A stretch of 64,000 nucleotides of DNA from Paracoccus zeaxanthinifaciens ATCC 21588 (GCF_000420145.1 NZ_ATUJ01000002.1:186001-250000); one strand, 5' to 3'; counted from the stretch's first letter, positions 45,968 to 56,381 are shown. Numbers and translations: made by a program. Notes: generated by a model not told the origin, from the letters alone.

Positions 45968-48181
45968 ATGCGCGAGACGCTGAAACTGAACGACGGCTGG
46001 ACCTTCGCGCCCGGCCATGCCGACCCTGCCGCCGTTCTGGCGGGGCAGGCGGTGCGCCTGCCGCATAACGCGGTGGACATGCCGCTGACCTATTTCGACG
46101 AGGCGTGCTTCCAGAAGCCCTTCACCTATCAGCGCGTGATCGCCGCCGATCCGGCATGGGCGGGGCGGCGGGTCCGGCTGCGCTTCGACGGGGCGATGGC
46201 GGATTCGCGCGTCTTCGTGAACGGGGTGCAGGTCGTGGCCCATCCCGACGGCTATACCCCCTTCACCGCCGATCTGACCGATCACCTGGGCGATGGCCAG
46301 GCGGTCGTGACCGTGCATCTGGACGGGTCGGAAAACCCTGCGATCCCGCCCTTCGGCGCGCAGATCGACTATCTGACCTATGCGGGCATCTATCGCGATG
46401 TCTGGCTGGAGGTTATTCCCGAACGCCACCTGACGAACGCGCGCATCCTGACGCCGGACGCGCTGTCGGATGACAAGACCGTCGTGATCCGCCCCGAGGT
46501 CACGGCCCCCGGCCCCGTCCGCGCCCGCCTGCTGGACGGCGACCGAGAGATCGCCGCGACCGAGGGCGAGGGAGAGCTGACCCTTTCGGGCCTGACCGGC
46601 CTGCGCCTGTGGTCGCTGGATGATCCGGCGCTGTACACGGTCGAGCTGACGCTGCCCGACACGGGCGACGTGACGACCCATCGCTTCGGCTTCCGCACTG
46701 CCGAATGGACCCCCGAGGGCTTCGTGCTGAACGGCCGGCCCGTCAAGCTGCGCGGCCTGAACCGGCATCAGAGCTGGGCGCATGCGGGCTATGCCGCGGG
46801 CCGTCACGCGCAGGAACGCGACGCCGAGATCCTGAAGCGCGATCTGGGCTGCAACATGGTGCGCACCTCGCATTATCCGCAAAGCCCGTGGTTCATCGAC
46901 CGCTGCGACGAGATCGGCCTGCTGGTCTTCGAGGAGATCCCTGGCTGGCAGCATATCGGGGACCAGGCGTGGCAGGACGCGTCGGTGGAGAACGTCCGCG
47001 CGATGATCCGCCGCGACTGGAACCACCCCAGCATCGTGATCTGGGGCGTGCGCATCAACGAAAGCCAGGACAACCACGACTTCTATGTCCGCACCAATGC
47101 GGTCGCGCGGGAACTGGACCCGACGCGGGCGACCGGCGGCGTGCGCTTCATCACCGACAGCGAGATGCTGGAGGACGTCTATACGATGAACGACTTCATC
47201 CTGGACGAATCCGAGCTGCCGCTGATCCAGCGCCCGCGCACCCCCCTGCGCGCGCAGACCGAAGTGACGGGCCTGAAGGCGCCGGTCCCCTATGTGGTGA
47301 CCGAATATAACGGCCACATGTTCCCCACCAAGGCGGGCGACCCCGAGCTGCGCCAGATGGAACACGTGATCCGTCACCTGGACGTGCTGAACGCGGCGCA
47401 TGGCGATCCGAACATCGCGGGTTGCATCGGCTGGTGCATGTTCGACTACAACACGCACAAGGACTTCGGCGCGGGCGACCGTATCTGCCATCACGGCGTC
47501 ATGGACATCTGGCGCGAACCGAAATTCGCGGCGCATGCCTATTCCAGCCAGAAACCGCAATCCGAGGGCGTGGTGATGGAGCCGGTGACCTTCTGGGCGC
47601 GGGGCGAACGCAATATCGGCGGCGTGCTGCCGCTGATCGTGCTGACCAATTGCGACGAGGTCGAGTTCGAATGCGCGGGCGTCACCCGCCGCGTCGGCCC
47701 CGATCGCGAACGCTTCCCGCATCTGCCGCATCCGCCGGTCATCATCGACGACCGCCATATCGGCCCCGAGGAACTGGGCCTGTGGGGCATGAGCTGGCAT
47801 CCCGGCAGCATCACCGGCCTGATCGACGGCAAGCCCGTCGCCCGTCGCGATTTCGTGGCCGACCCGCTGCCCACCACGCTGCAGGTCGCGCCCGATCTGG
47901 AGTCGGTCCCGGCGGATGGCGATATCGACCTGCGGGTGATGATCCGTGCGCTGGACCAGGCGGGGAACCGTCTGCCCTTCCTGGCGGGCTGCGTCGATGT
48001 CACGGTCGAGGGTCCGGCCACGCTGATCGGCCCCCATGCGCGGCCCTTGCAGGGGGGCACCACGGGGATGTGGCTGCGCCTGACGGGGGATGCGGGACAG
48101 ATCCGCATCACCGCCCGCCACCCGCAATTCGCGGATGGCGTGGCGGTCGTCACGGTCGGTCAGGAAGGCTCGATCCGGTAA
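45968..48181 (+). CDS. GH2 beta-galactosidase, cytosolic
   Basis: 737 residues from ATG 45968. Jelly-roll sandwich, immunoglobulin-like and TIM-barrel domains follow in GH2 order. LRGLNRHQS and MVRTSHYPQSP are conserved barrel blocks; Glu365 in RINESQD is the acid/base and Glu446 in VTEYNG the nucleophile. No signal peptide is seen. A beta-glucuronidase or beta-mannosidase is possible within GH2, but the galactose pathway around it favours beta-galactosidase. It overlaps galM tail to tail by 22 bases. Confidence 0.85.
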   Translation: MRETLKLNDGWTFAPGHADPAAVLAGQAVRLPHNAVDMPLTYFDEACFQKPFTYQRVIAADPAWAGRRVRLRFDGAMADSRVFVNGVQVVAHPDGYTPFTADLTDHLGDGQAVVTVHLDGSENPAIPPFGAQIDYLTYAGIYRDVWLEVIPERHLTNARILTPDALSDDKTVVIRPEVTAPGPVRARLLDGDREIAATEGEGELTLSGLTGLRLWSLDDPALYTVELTLPDTGDVTTHRFGFRTAEWTPEGFVLNGRPVKLRGLNRHQSWAHAGYAAGRHAQERDAEILKRDLGCNMVRTSHYPQSPWFIDRCDEIGLLVFEEIPGWQHIGDQAWQDASVENVRAMIRRDWNHPSIVIWGVRINESQDNHDFYVRTNAVARELDPTRATGGVRFITDSEMLEDVYTMNDFILDESELPLIQRPRTPLRAQTEVTGLKAPVPYVVTEYNGHMFPTKAGDPELRQMEHVIRHLDVLNAAHGDPNIAGCIGWCMFDYNTHKDFGAGDRICHHGVMDIWREPKFAAHAYSSQKPQSEGVVMEPVTFWARGERNIGGVLPLIVLTNCDEVEFECAGVTRRVGPDRERFPHLPHPPVIIDDRHIGPEELGLWGMSWHPGSITGLIDGKPVARRDFVADPLPTTLQVAPDLESVPADGDIDLRVMIRALDQAGNRLPFLAGCVDVTVEGPATLIGPHARPLQGGTTGMWLRLTGDAGQIRITARHPQFADGVAVVTVGQEGSIR

Positions 48182-49110
48182 CGGGTGCGCTGCTGCCAGA
48201 TCTCGCCCGGACGCAGGATCGCGTCCGGGAAATCCGGCCTGTTCGGGGCGTCGGGCCATGCCTGCGCCTCGAACGCGACGGCGGCGCGAGGGCGGGCCAG
48301 CTGGCCCTTGTGCGCGGGGATGCCTTCGGGCGGGAAATGCCCGCCGTCATAGATCTGAAGCCCCGGCGCGGTCGTCAACACCGCCAGCCGCAGGTCCGAC
48401 GATTGCAGCGTCGCGACCTGCCGCATCGCGGCATCCCCGCCGGGCAGGCAGAAGCAATGGTCGATCCCGTCGCGTCCCAACGCCCGCGGCTGCCGGAAGT
48501 CGAAGCGCGTTCCCGCGACCGGCGCGGGGGCTTCGGGCACGGGGATGCCCGACGCATCCACCGGAAGATAGCTGTCGGCATGAACCGTCAGGATCTGGTC
48601 CGCCGCATCGCCCCCAAGCGCGAAATAACCGTGATGCGTCAGGCTGCAGGGCGTGGCGCGGTCGCATGTGGCCTGCAGGTCGAAATCCAGCGCGCAACGG
48701 ACCCCGTCATCCGACAGGGTGATCCGGATCGTCGCGTGGAAATTGCCCGGAAATCCCCCCGCGCCATCGGGCAGGGTCAACGTCAGGGTCGCGCTGTCCT
48801 CGGTCGTGCGGATCGGGGTCCAGTCCCGAAGCGAGGCCGCCGCGTGGCCGCCATGCAGGCAGTTCGCCCCCTCGTTCGCGTCCAGCACATGCGTCCTGCC
48901 GTCCAGATCGAAGCGTGCCCCGGCGATGCGGTTGGCAAAGCGGCCCATCATCGCGCCCACATGGGCAAATCGGTCGGCATAGGCGGCGGGGTCGGGATGG
49001 CCCAGCACCAGCGGGCGGTCGATGCCCGCGATCCGAAGGTCCTGCACCACCGCGCCGAACGGCAGCAGCGTCGCCGTCGCACGGCCCGAACGCAAGGTGA
49101 TCTGTCCCAT
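48160..49110 (-). CDS. galM: Aldose 1-epimerase (galactose mutarotase)
   Basis: 316 residues. GRFANRIAGARFDLDG, CLHGGHAA (catalytic histidine region), SLTHHGYFAL (second histidine), and the C-terminal AVAFEAQAWPDAPN with its catalytic-glutamate area fit GalM. It equilibrates alpha- and beta-D-galactose released by the two galactosidases so the dehydrogenase can use both. It lies on the opposite strand to the GH2 gene. Confidence 0.92.
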   Translation of the reverse strand: MGQITLRSGRATATLLPFGAVVQDLRIAGIDRPLVLGHPDPAAYADRFAHVGAMMGRFANRIAGARFDLDGRTHVLDANEGANCLHGGHAAASLRDWTPIRTTEDSATLTLTLPDGAGGFPGNFHATIRITLSDDGVRCALDFDLQATCDRATPCSLTHHGYFALGGDAADQILTVHADSYLPVDASGIPVPEAPAPVAGTRFDFRQPRALGRDGIDHCFCLPGGDAAMRQVATLQSSDLRLAVLTTAPGLQIYDGGHFPPEGIPAHKGQLARPRAAVAFEAQAWPDAPNRPDFPDAILRPGEIWQQRTRYRIEPS

Positions 49111-49160
49111 GGGCACCCCCTTTTCCCCGCGATACGACGCGGGGGCGGGGCGGTGCAAGG

Positions 49161-49928
49161 TCAGGACTGCAACGCCTTGCGAAGGCCGGGCAGGGTGCGG
49201 TCGAATGCCTTTCTCAGGGCAGGGCCGAACTCTCCGGGGGCAAAGCTGCGGATGCTGGAATGCGCGGCGCACAGGTTGCGCAGCTCGGCGCAGGTATGGG
49301 CCAGCTCGTCCACCCACGCGCCCAGCTGCTCGATGCAGTCGGGGTCGCCGGTCAGCGCCTTGGACATGGTTGGGTGCATGAACAGCTTGTCCTCGCCCAC
49401 GATGCGCTTCAGCGGGCCGGGCATGGGCAGCACGTTGATCGTGTCGTCCACATGCAGCGTCGCGCTGGCCGGATGCCATGCAAGGACCGAGCCCGCGTGA
49501 ACGCGCTCGTTCGCGGTGGTGTGATCTATCCCGCGCGGCACGGTCAGGACGAAATCCGACGCGAAGGTGGCCTCGGCCTCGGGGGTGTCGATCAGGGTCG
49601 GCTGCCAGTCCAGATCGGGGTGCTGGCGGCGATGCCGCTCGGTCCCATAGAGCCGCGCCTGCGGAAAGTCCCGCGCGACCGCCTGGCAGTGCAGCGTGTG
49701 ATAGGGATGCAGGTTCAAGACCGCCGTCACCGCACGCCCCTGGTCGGTCATCTGCATCACCTGGTCGCGGATCTCGCCCGACAGGGGATAGCTGTCCAGC
49801 ATCGCGAATTCGCCCGATCCCAGCTGCACCAGCGATGCCTGCGTGCCCACGTTCAGCACGCCGCCGATCCGCAGATCGCCGCGGATGTTCCAGAACCCGT
49901 TGCCGAGGTCGATGATCTTCTCGCTCAT
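49161..49928 (-). CDS. Metallo-beta-lactamase-fold-like protein with altered metal motif
   Basis: 255 residues. The N-terminal GVLNVGTQASLVQLGSGEFAMLDSYPL looks like the first strands of the MBL fold. At the usual HxHxDH position it has LHPYHTLHC, so three histidines remain but the acid is absent. DDTINVLP near residue 165 could supply the bridging aspartate. It may be a divergent hydrolase or have a single metal site. It precedes no clear partner except the Lpd-like gene upstream in the same operon. Confidence 0.65.
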   Translation of the reverse strand: MSEKIIDLGNGFWNIRGDLRIGGVLNVGTQASLVQLGSGEFAMLDSYPLSGEIRDQVMQMTDQGRAVTAVLNLHPYHTLHCQAVARDFPQARLYGTERHRRQHPDLDWQPTLIDTPEAEATFASDFVLTVPRGIDHTTANERVHAGSVLAWHPASATLHVDDTINVLPMPGPLKRIVGEDKLFMHPTMSKALTGDPDCIEQLGAWVDELAHTCAELRNLCAAHSSIRSFAPGEFGPALRKAFDRTLPGLRKALQS

Positions 49929-49958
49929 GTGTCTTTCCTGTTCATGCGTCCAGTGGGT

Positions 49959-51377
49959 TCATGCACCCGGGGGCGTTCCGAAATCGCGGTCCGTGGGCTG
50001 CGGTGCGTTCACCTGGCGGCAGATGTCGCGCAGCGCGGGCTTCATGCCCTCGACCAGGGTGGGGTGATAGAAGGGCATCGACAGAAGCTGCGGCGCGGTC
50101 GCGCCCGACTGGATCGCCCAGGCCAGCAGATGCGCCAGCGTGTCCCCGCCCGGACAGCACAGATCCGCTCCCGTCAGCCGCCCGTCATCGTCGGCATAGA
50201 TGCGCATCAGCCCCTCGTTCGTGGCCTCGACCTTGGCGCGGCCCTGATCGCCGTAATCCGAGCTGCCGCAGATGCGACCGTCCTCGGGGGCGGTGCCGAT
50301 CACGGCCATCGGCGGATCGGTGAAGGTCAGCGCCAAGGCCGGGCTGCGGTCGGCAGGGGCCACGTCGGGCAGGCGGGCGGCGTTGCGCCCCGCGACGGCC
50401 CCCTCGGTCGAGGCCTCGTGCAGGACCGGCGCGTCGGCATTCGCATCGCCCGCAATGAAGATCGCGCTGTCGCCGCAGCGCATGGTGCGGCGGTCGAAAT
50501 CGGGCATGCCCTTGTCGTCCAGCGCCAGTCCGCTTCGTTCCAGGTCCAGCGCCTTCAGGTTCGGCGGCCGCCCTGCCGCGACCAGCACGCGGTCGAAATA
50601 TTCCTCGCCGCTGTCATCGTCCGAGGACCAGCGGAGACGAACGCCGAAGCCCTCGCGCTGCGCATCGGTCTGGACGCCCAGATGCAGGTCCACGTCGCGC
50701 GTCAACGCCTGTTCCAGCGCGCGCCCGACGCGGGGACAGCGGGCCTTGCCGACCGTGCTGCCGTGATCGAACAGCGATACGGTGACCCCCAGCCGCGCCA
50801 TCGCCTGCGCCAGTTCGCACCCGATGGCGCCCGCGCCGATGACGGCAAGGCTGCGGGGCAGGTCCTCGATCTCAAAGATGGTCTCGTTGGTCAGAAGGGC
50901 CTCGCCCAGATCGCGGAAGGGCTCGGGGATGGCGTTGGCCGATCCGGTGGCGATCACGACCGCACCGGCCCGGACGGTGCGCCCGTCCGACAGGGCCAGC
51001 AGGTTCGGACCCGCGAAGCGTGCGCGGGCGCGGATCATCACGCCCTGGGGCAGCTTGTCATAGCTTTCGCGCGTGCCGGCAGCAAAGCGGTCGCGTTCCT
51101 CGCGCAGACGGGCCATGACCGCGGGGCCGTCGATGCGCGGGGTGCCGGGATGAACGCCGAAGACGGGCGCGCGGCGCGCGTCATGGGCGGCATGGGCCGC
51201 CGCCAGCAGCAGCTTCGAGGGCATGCAGCCGGTATTCGCGCACAGCGTCCCGCGGAACTCGGGGTCGATCAGCAGCGTGCTGGCGCCTGCATCCCGCGCC
51301 GCGCGTTCCGCCGACATGCCCGCCGTGCCCGCCCCGATGACGGCCACGTCGCAACGAAGATCGGGGCTGTCGGTCAT
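49959..51377 (-). CDS. Lpd-type pyridine nucleotide-disulfide oxidoreductase
   Basis: 472 residues; ATG 51377 follows AGGAGAACGAC. FAD motif VAVIGAGTAGMSAERAA, redox-active disulfide TLCANTGCMPSK, NAD motif LAVIGAGAIGCELAQAM, and the C-terminal dyad YHPTLVEG place it with dihydrolipoamide dehydrogenases. It lacks the extra C-terminal cysteines of mercuric reductase. No lipoyl-enzyme genes are nearby, so its substrate is open. It is divergent from fdoG and likely co-transcribed with the MBL-like gene. Confidence 0.85.
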   Translation of the reverse strand: MTDSPDLRCDVAVIGAGTAGMSAERAARDAGASTLLIDPEFRGTLCANTGCMPSKLLLAAAHAAHDARRAPVFGVHPGTPRIDGPAVMARLREERDRFAAGTRESYDKLPQGVMIRARARFAGPNLLALSDGRTVRAGAVVIATGSANAIPEPFRDLGEALLTNETIFEIEDLPRSLAVIGAGAIGCELAQAMARLGVTVSLFDHGSTVGKARCPRVGRALEQALTRDVDLHLGVQTDAQREGFGVRLRWSSDDDSGEEYFDRVLVAAGRPPNLKALDLERSGLALDDKGMPDFDRRTMRCGDSAIFIAGDANADAPVLHEASTEGAVAGRNAARLPDVAPADRSPALALTFTDPPMAVIGTAPEDGRICGSSDYGDQGRAKVEATNEGLMRIYADDDGRLTGADLCCPGGDTLAHLLAWAIQSGATAPQLLSMPFYHPTLVEGMKPALRDICRQVNAPQPTDRDFGTPPGA

Positions 51378-51588
51378 GTCGTTCTCCTGGCTTGAACCTG
51401 CATGACAACATGCCGGGGGCGGCATCGTTCCCTGCGCGTCAATCGGGCGTGTTACGCGGTTGCGGCGAAAGGTCGCGCGCCGCCTGCGGGCCGTGCAGCA
51501 TCTGCAACCGATATTGACAATTCCGCGTTTCGGGCAGACCATATGTACACAATTTGTACCACGCCTAATCGCAAGGGAGAGGGGTCGA
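51378..51588. promoter_or_regulatory. Divergent spacer before the formate dehydrogenase operon
   Basis: The 211-base gap holds TTGACA at 51514-51519, a plausible -35 on the fdoG strand. An imperfect repeat, TGTACACAATTTGTACCA (around 51544-51561), follows; it could serve as an operator near the -10 region. The Shine-Dalgarno AAGGGAGAGGGG precedes ATG 51589. No regulator gene is adjacent. Confidence 0.35.
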
Positions 51589-54500
51589 ATGAATATGGAC
51601 CTTTCACGCCGCAGTTTCCTGCGGCTGGCAGGTGCAGGGGTTGCAGCGACATCGCTAGGCGCGATGGGTTTCGGCAAGGCCGAGGCGGCAGAGGCGGCAC
51701 ATGTGCGCGCCTTCAAGCTGGCCACCATGACCGAGACGCGCAACATCTGCACCTATTGTTCGGTGGCATGCGGGATCATCCTGTATTCCAAGGGTGACCT
51801 GAAGGCGGGCGAGACCGCCGAGCTGGTCCATGTCGAAGGCGATGCCGACCACCCGACGAACCGCGGCACGCTGTGCCCCAAGGGTGCCGCGCTGAAGGAT
51901 TTCGTGAAATCCGAGACCCGCGCGACCAAGCCCCGCTATCGCGCCCCCGGCGGCGGCGAATGGCAGGACATCACCTGGGACGAGGCATTCGACAAGATCG
52001 CCCGCGCCATCAAGGACGACCGCGACGCCAACATGATCGAGCGGAACGAGATCGGCACGCCGGTCAACCGCTGGACGACGGCGGGCTTCCTTGCGGCATC
52101 TGGTTCCACCAACGAGGCCGCATGGACCACCTACAAGGTCGTGCGCTCGATGGGGATGGTCGGCTTCGACAACCAGGCACGCGTCTGACACGGACCTACG
52201 GTGGCCAGTTTGGCTCCGACATTTGGCCGTGGCGCGATGACGAACGCCTGGACCGACATCAAGAATACCGACCTCGTGATCGTCATGGGCGGCAACGCCG
52301 CCGAGGCGCATCCATGTGGTTTCAAGTGGGTGACCGAAGCAAAGGCCCGTCGCGGCGCGAAGCTGATCGTGGTCGATCCGCGCTATACCCGCACCGCATC
52401 GGTGGCGGACTACTATGCCCCGATCCGTCCGGGCGCCGACATCGCCTTCCTGATGGGGGTGATCCGCTGGTGCATGGAAAACGACAAGATCCAGTGGGAA
52501 TACGTCCGCAACTATACCAACGCGGCGTTCCTGGTGAAGGACGGCTTCGGCTGGTCCGACGGGATGTTCAACGGCTATGACGAGGAGACGCGCAGCTACG
52601 ACATGGACGACTGGGAATACCAGATCGGCGATGACGGCTTCGCGATGACCGACCCGACGCTTCAGGATCCGCGCTGCGTGTGGAACCTGCTGCGCGAGCA
52701 TGTCGACGTCTATACCCCCGAATTCGTCGAGAACGTCACCGGCACGCCCAGGGACAAGTTCCTGACCATCTGCGAGATGATCGGCGAATGCAGCGCGCCC
52801 GACCGCGTCATGACCTCGGTCTATGCGCTTGGCTGGACGCAGCATTCCAAGGGTGCGCAGAACATCCGCGGCATGGCGATGCTGCAGCTGATCCTGGGCA
52901 ATATCGGCATGATGGGCGGCGGCGTGAACGCGCTGCGCGGCCATGCCAACATCCAGGGTCTGACCGATCTGGGCCTGATGTCGAACCTGATCCCGGGATA
53001 CATGAACATCCCGCGCGACACGGAAATCGACTTCGAGACCTATATCGCGGGCAAGGCGAACCCGCCCCTGCGGCCGAACCAGATCAGCTACTGGCAGAAC
53101 TACTCGAAGTTCTTCGTGTCCTTCCAGAAGGCCATGTGGGGCGACGCCGCCACCGAGGAGAACGACTGGGCCTACGACTACCTGCCCAAGCTGGACGTTC
53201 CGACCTACGACATCCTGCGCATGTTCGACATGATGTCCAAGGGCGAGGTGAACCTGTATTTCTGCCAGGGCTTCAACCCGTTCCTCAGCTTCCCGAACCG
53301 GGCCAAGCTGCTGAGCGCGCTGTCGAAGCTGAAGCTGCTGGTCGTGATGGACCCGCTGCAGACGGAAACGGCGCATTTCTGGCAGGATCACGGCATCTAC
53401 AACGATGTCGACATGGCCTCGATCCAGACCGAGGTGCTGGAACTGCCCACGACCTGCTTCGCCGAGGACGAGGGCGCGACCGTGAACTCGGGTCGCTGGC
53501 TGCAATGGCACTGGCCGGGCGCGACCGCGCCGGGGCAGGCCAAGCCGGACACCTGGATCATGTCCAACATCTTCCTGCGCGTGCGCGAACTGTATCGCAC
53601 CGAGGGCGGCGTGTTCCCCGATCCGATCGTGAACCTGAACTGGGAATACGAGGATCCGATGGAACCCTCGCCCCAGGAACTGGCCAAGGAGATGAACGGC
53701 CGCGCGCTGCGCGACGTCTATGACCTTGCCGATCCCCAAAAGCTGCTGGTCCCCGCGGGCGAGCAGGTCTCGACCTTCGCGCATCTGCGCGACGACGGAT
53801 CGACCATGGCCGGGTGCTGGATCTTCGCGGGCTCGTTCACGCCGGAAGGCAACATGATGGCGCGCCGGGACAATTCGGACCTGGGCGACACGGGGACTTT
53901 CCTGAAATGGTCCTTCGCGTGGCCGCTGAACCGCCGGATCCTGTACAACCGCGCATCGGCGGACATGAAGGGGCGCCCCTGGGACCCCGAACGCACGCTG
54001 ATCGAATGGAACGGCGAGAAGTGGGTCGGCTTCGACGTGCCCGACACGGCACCGACGGCCAAGCCCGAGGAGGTCATGCCCTTCATCATGACGCATGAGG
54101 GGGTCGGACGCCTCTTCAGCCGCAAGATGATGGTGGACGGACCCTTCCCCACGCATATGGAGCCCTTCGAGAGCCCCGTGGAGAACGTGCTGAACCGCAA
54201 GATGCGGGGCAACCCGGCTGCGCGGATCTTCCCGGGCGACCTGGAGCAGCTGGGCACCAGCGCGGACTTCCCCTTCGTCGCGACATCCTATCGCCTGACC
54301 GAGCATTTCCACTACTGGACCAAGCACAACAAGGTGAACGCCGCCTTGCAGCCCGAGTTCTTCGTGGAGATCAGCGAGGAACTGGCGGCGGAACGCGGCA
54401 TCACCAAGGGCGGGCGCGTGCGCGTCTGGTCGAACCGCGGGCAGGTCTGGGCCAAGGCCGTGGTGACCAAGCGCATCAAGCCGATGGTCTGCGACGGCAA

Positions 54501-54672
54501 GCAGGTCCACGTGGTGGGCATCCCGCTGCACTGGGGCTTCATGGGCGCCGCCAAGAAGGGCTTCGGGCCGAACAGCCTGACGCCGTTCGTGGGTGACGCG
54601 AACATCCAGACGCCCGAATACAAGGCCTTCCTTGTCAACATCGAACCCGCAGCAGAGGAGCCGGTCGCATGA
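51589..54672 (+). CDS. fdoG: Selenocysteine-containing formate dehydrogenase, catalytic subunit (in-frame TGA)
   Basis: 1027 residues if the TGA at 52186-52188 is read as selenocysteine (residue 200); E. coli FdoG has Sec at 196 and 1016 residues. The protein around it reads FDNQARV[13 protein letters not shown], matching FdnG/FdoG. A Tat signal with [10 protein letters not shown] is at the N-terminus, and the [4Fe-4S] site CTYCSVACG with a fourth cysteine in TLCPKG follows. It oxidises formate in the periplasm at a bis-MGD molybdenum or tungsten centre. Conventional annotation would split it into 51589-52188 and a part starting near 52201. Confidence 0.95.
52186..52218 (+). promoter_or_regulatory. 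Selenocysteine TGA with bacterial SECIS-like hairpin
   Basis: The TGA (52186-52188) is followed after 10 bases by a hairpin at 52199-52218: CGG pairs with CCG, an internal loop with a bulged T (52215) follows, then GCC pairs with GGC around loop AGTTT. The bulged T and a loop GT are what SelB recognises in E. coli fdhF/fdnG SECIS elements, and the distance is similar (about 11 bases there). Confidence 0.8.
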
Positions 54673-55652
54673 AGGATACCGCATCTGGCCCGACCACCGC
54701 GGTCTCGAACCCGCCGGTCCAGCCGACCGAGGCCTATTTCGATCAGGGCGACATCACCCGCATCTCGGCCACGCGGAACGTTCCGCAGCCGGATCGCGAG
54801 CTGACGAAGCTGGCCAAGCTGATCGATGTCAGCAAGTGCATCGGTTGCAAGGCCTGCCAGTCGGCCTGCGTCGAATGGAACGACACCGATCCCGGTGTCG
54901 GCGAGAACGTGGGGGTCTACGAAAACCCCCACGACCTGACGCCCGACATGTTCACCCTGATGCGCTTCAGCGAATGGGAGAACCCGGTCACGAACGAGCT
55001 GGAATGGCTGATCCGCAAGGATGGCTGCATGCATTGCGAGGATCCGGGCTGCCTGAAGGCCTGCCCGGCCCCCGGCGCGATCGTGCAGTATTCGAACGGA
55101 ATCGTGGACTTCAACCACGACAACTGCATCGGCTGCGGGTACTGCGTCACCGGCTGCCCGTTCAACATCCCCCGCATCTCGGATACCGACCACAAGAGCT
55201 ACAAGTGCACGCTGTGTTCGGACCGCGTCGCGGTGGGGCAGGGTCCGGCCTGCGCCAAGGCATGCCCGACCCAGGCCATCGTCTTCGGCACCAAGGACGA
55301 CATGAAGGCCCATGCCGCCGAACGGATCGAGGATCTGAAGTCGCGCGGCTATGACAATGCGGGTCTCTATGATCCCGAGGGCGTCGGCGGGACGCATGTG
55401 ATGTATGTCCTGCATCATCGCGACCAGCCCGGTCTCTATGCCGGCCTGCCCGAGGAGCCGCGCATCTCGCCGGTGGTCGAGGGCTGGAAGGGCGTGACCA
55501 AGACCGCGGGCCTTGCGGCCATGGGCATCGCCGCCGTCGGCGCGACGCTGCATGGTCTGTTCGCCCGCCCGAACGAGGTCGAGGAGCATGACGAGATCGA
55601 GGCCGATCGCATCGTCGACGGGCAGGAACCGCGTGACGGGGGGCAGCTCTGA
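54669..55652 (+). CDS. fdoH: Formate dehydrogenase iron-sulfur subunit
   Basis: 327 residues, start overlapping fdoG's stop as ATGA. Four [4Fe-4S] cysteine sets are visible: [35 protein letters not shown] and CTLCSDRV with CAKACP. A single C-terminal membrane helix ([20 protein letters not shown]) anchors it, as in FdnH/FdoH. It carries electrons from FdoG to the cytochrome subunit. Confidence 0.95.
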   Translation: MKDTASGPTTAVSNPPVQPTEAYFDQGDITRISATRNVPQPDRELTKLAKLIDVSKCIGCKACQSACVEWNDTDPGVGENVGVYENPHDLTPDMFTLMRFSEWENPVTNELEWLIRKDGCMHCEDPGCLKACPAPGAIVQYSNGIVDFNHDNCIGCGYCVTGCPFNIPRISDTDHKSYKCTLCSDRVAVGQGPACAKACPTQAIVFGTKDDMKAHAAERIEDLKSRGYDNAGLYDPEGVGGTHVMYVLHHRDQPGLYAGLPEEPRISPVVEGWKGVTKTAGLAAMGIAAVGATLHGLFARPNEVEEHDEIEADRIVDGQEPRDGGQL

Positions 55653-56338
55653 TGGCGCGTCCCCAATTCTCGGAACGAGGCGATCACATCGCCAGCCATG
55701 AGCCGATCCGCGTCAGCCGGTATCGCGGCTTCACCCGTGCGAACCACTGGGTGACGGCGGCCTGCCTGATCGTGCTTGCGATCTCGGGGCTGGCGCTGTT
55801 CGATCCGGCGCTGTACTTCCTGACCGGCCTCTTCGGGGGCGGTCAGACGACGCGCTGGCTGCATCCCATCGTGGGGGTCGTCCTGTTCGTCAGCTTCGCG
55901 CTGATGTTCGTGCAGCTGTGGCGGCTGAACCTGCCCCGGCGCGAGGACGCGAAGTGGATGGCCCATATCGGCGATGTCGTGAAGCAGAACGAGGACAAGC
56001 TGCCCGAGCTGGGGAAATACAACCCCGGCCAGAAGTTCGTCTTCTGGGGCATGTCCGGCCTGATCATCCTGGTGATCGTCACCGGCGTCGCGATCTGGGA
56101 ACAGTTCTTCCCCGGCCTCGTGTCGATCCCGGTGCGGCGCATCGCGGTGCTGGTCCATGCGCTGTCGGCGGTCGCGATCATCCTGGTGTTCATCGTCCAC
56201 GTCTATGCCGCGATCTGGACGCGTGGCACGCTGCGTGCGATGACGCGGGGAACCGTGACTGGCGGCTGGGCGTATCGCCATCACCGCAAGTGGCTGCGAG
56301 AGATCGCGGCGCGTGACAACAAGGGTCCGGCGGAATGA
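55652..56338 (+). CDS. fdoI: Formate dehydrogenase cytochrome b556 subunit
   Basis: 228 residues, ATG overlapping the fdoH stop by one base. Four membrane segments are visible, starting VTAACLIVLAISGLALF. Candidate haem b histidines are in TRANHWV, RWLHPIVG and LVFIVHVYAAIW. It passes electrons to quinone and anchors the complex, as FdoI does. Confidence 0.93.
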   Translation: MARPQFSERGDHIASHEPIRVSRYRGFTRANHWVTAACLIVLAISGLALFDPALYFLTGLFGGGQTTRWLHPIVGVVLFVSFALMFVQLWRLNLPRREDAKWMAHIGDVVKQNEDKLPELGKYNPGQKFVFWGMSGLIILVIVTGVAIWEQFFPGLVSIPVRRIAVLVHALSAVAIILVFIVHVYAAIWTRGTLRAMTRGTVTGGWAYRHHRKWLREIAARDNKGPAE

Positions 56339-56381
56339 TCCGCCGACCCGACTTTCGTGGCCGGTCGGCCCAGAGAGGATC

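Noticed and set aside
45818-48259. 813-codon minus-strand frame opposite the GH2 gene
   Set aside because: Antisense of an enzyme with both catalytic glutamates in place. The antisense protein has no domain.
52186-52188. TGA in fdoG as a true nonsense mutation
   Set aside because: The position equals the Sec codon of FdnG/FdoG, a SECIS-like hairpin follows, and selA, selB and tRNA-Sec lie in the same transcription direction just downstream.
51655-54684. 1009-codon minus-strand frame across fdoG
   Set aside because: Uninterrupted antisense of a strongly conserved formate dehydrogenase. It is open simply because of codon bias; no start context or motif supports it.
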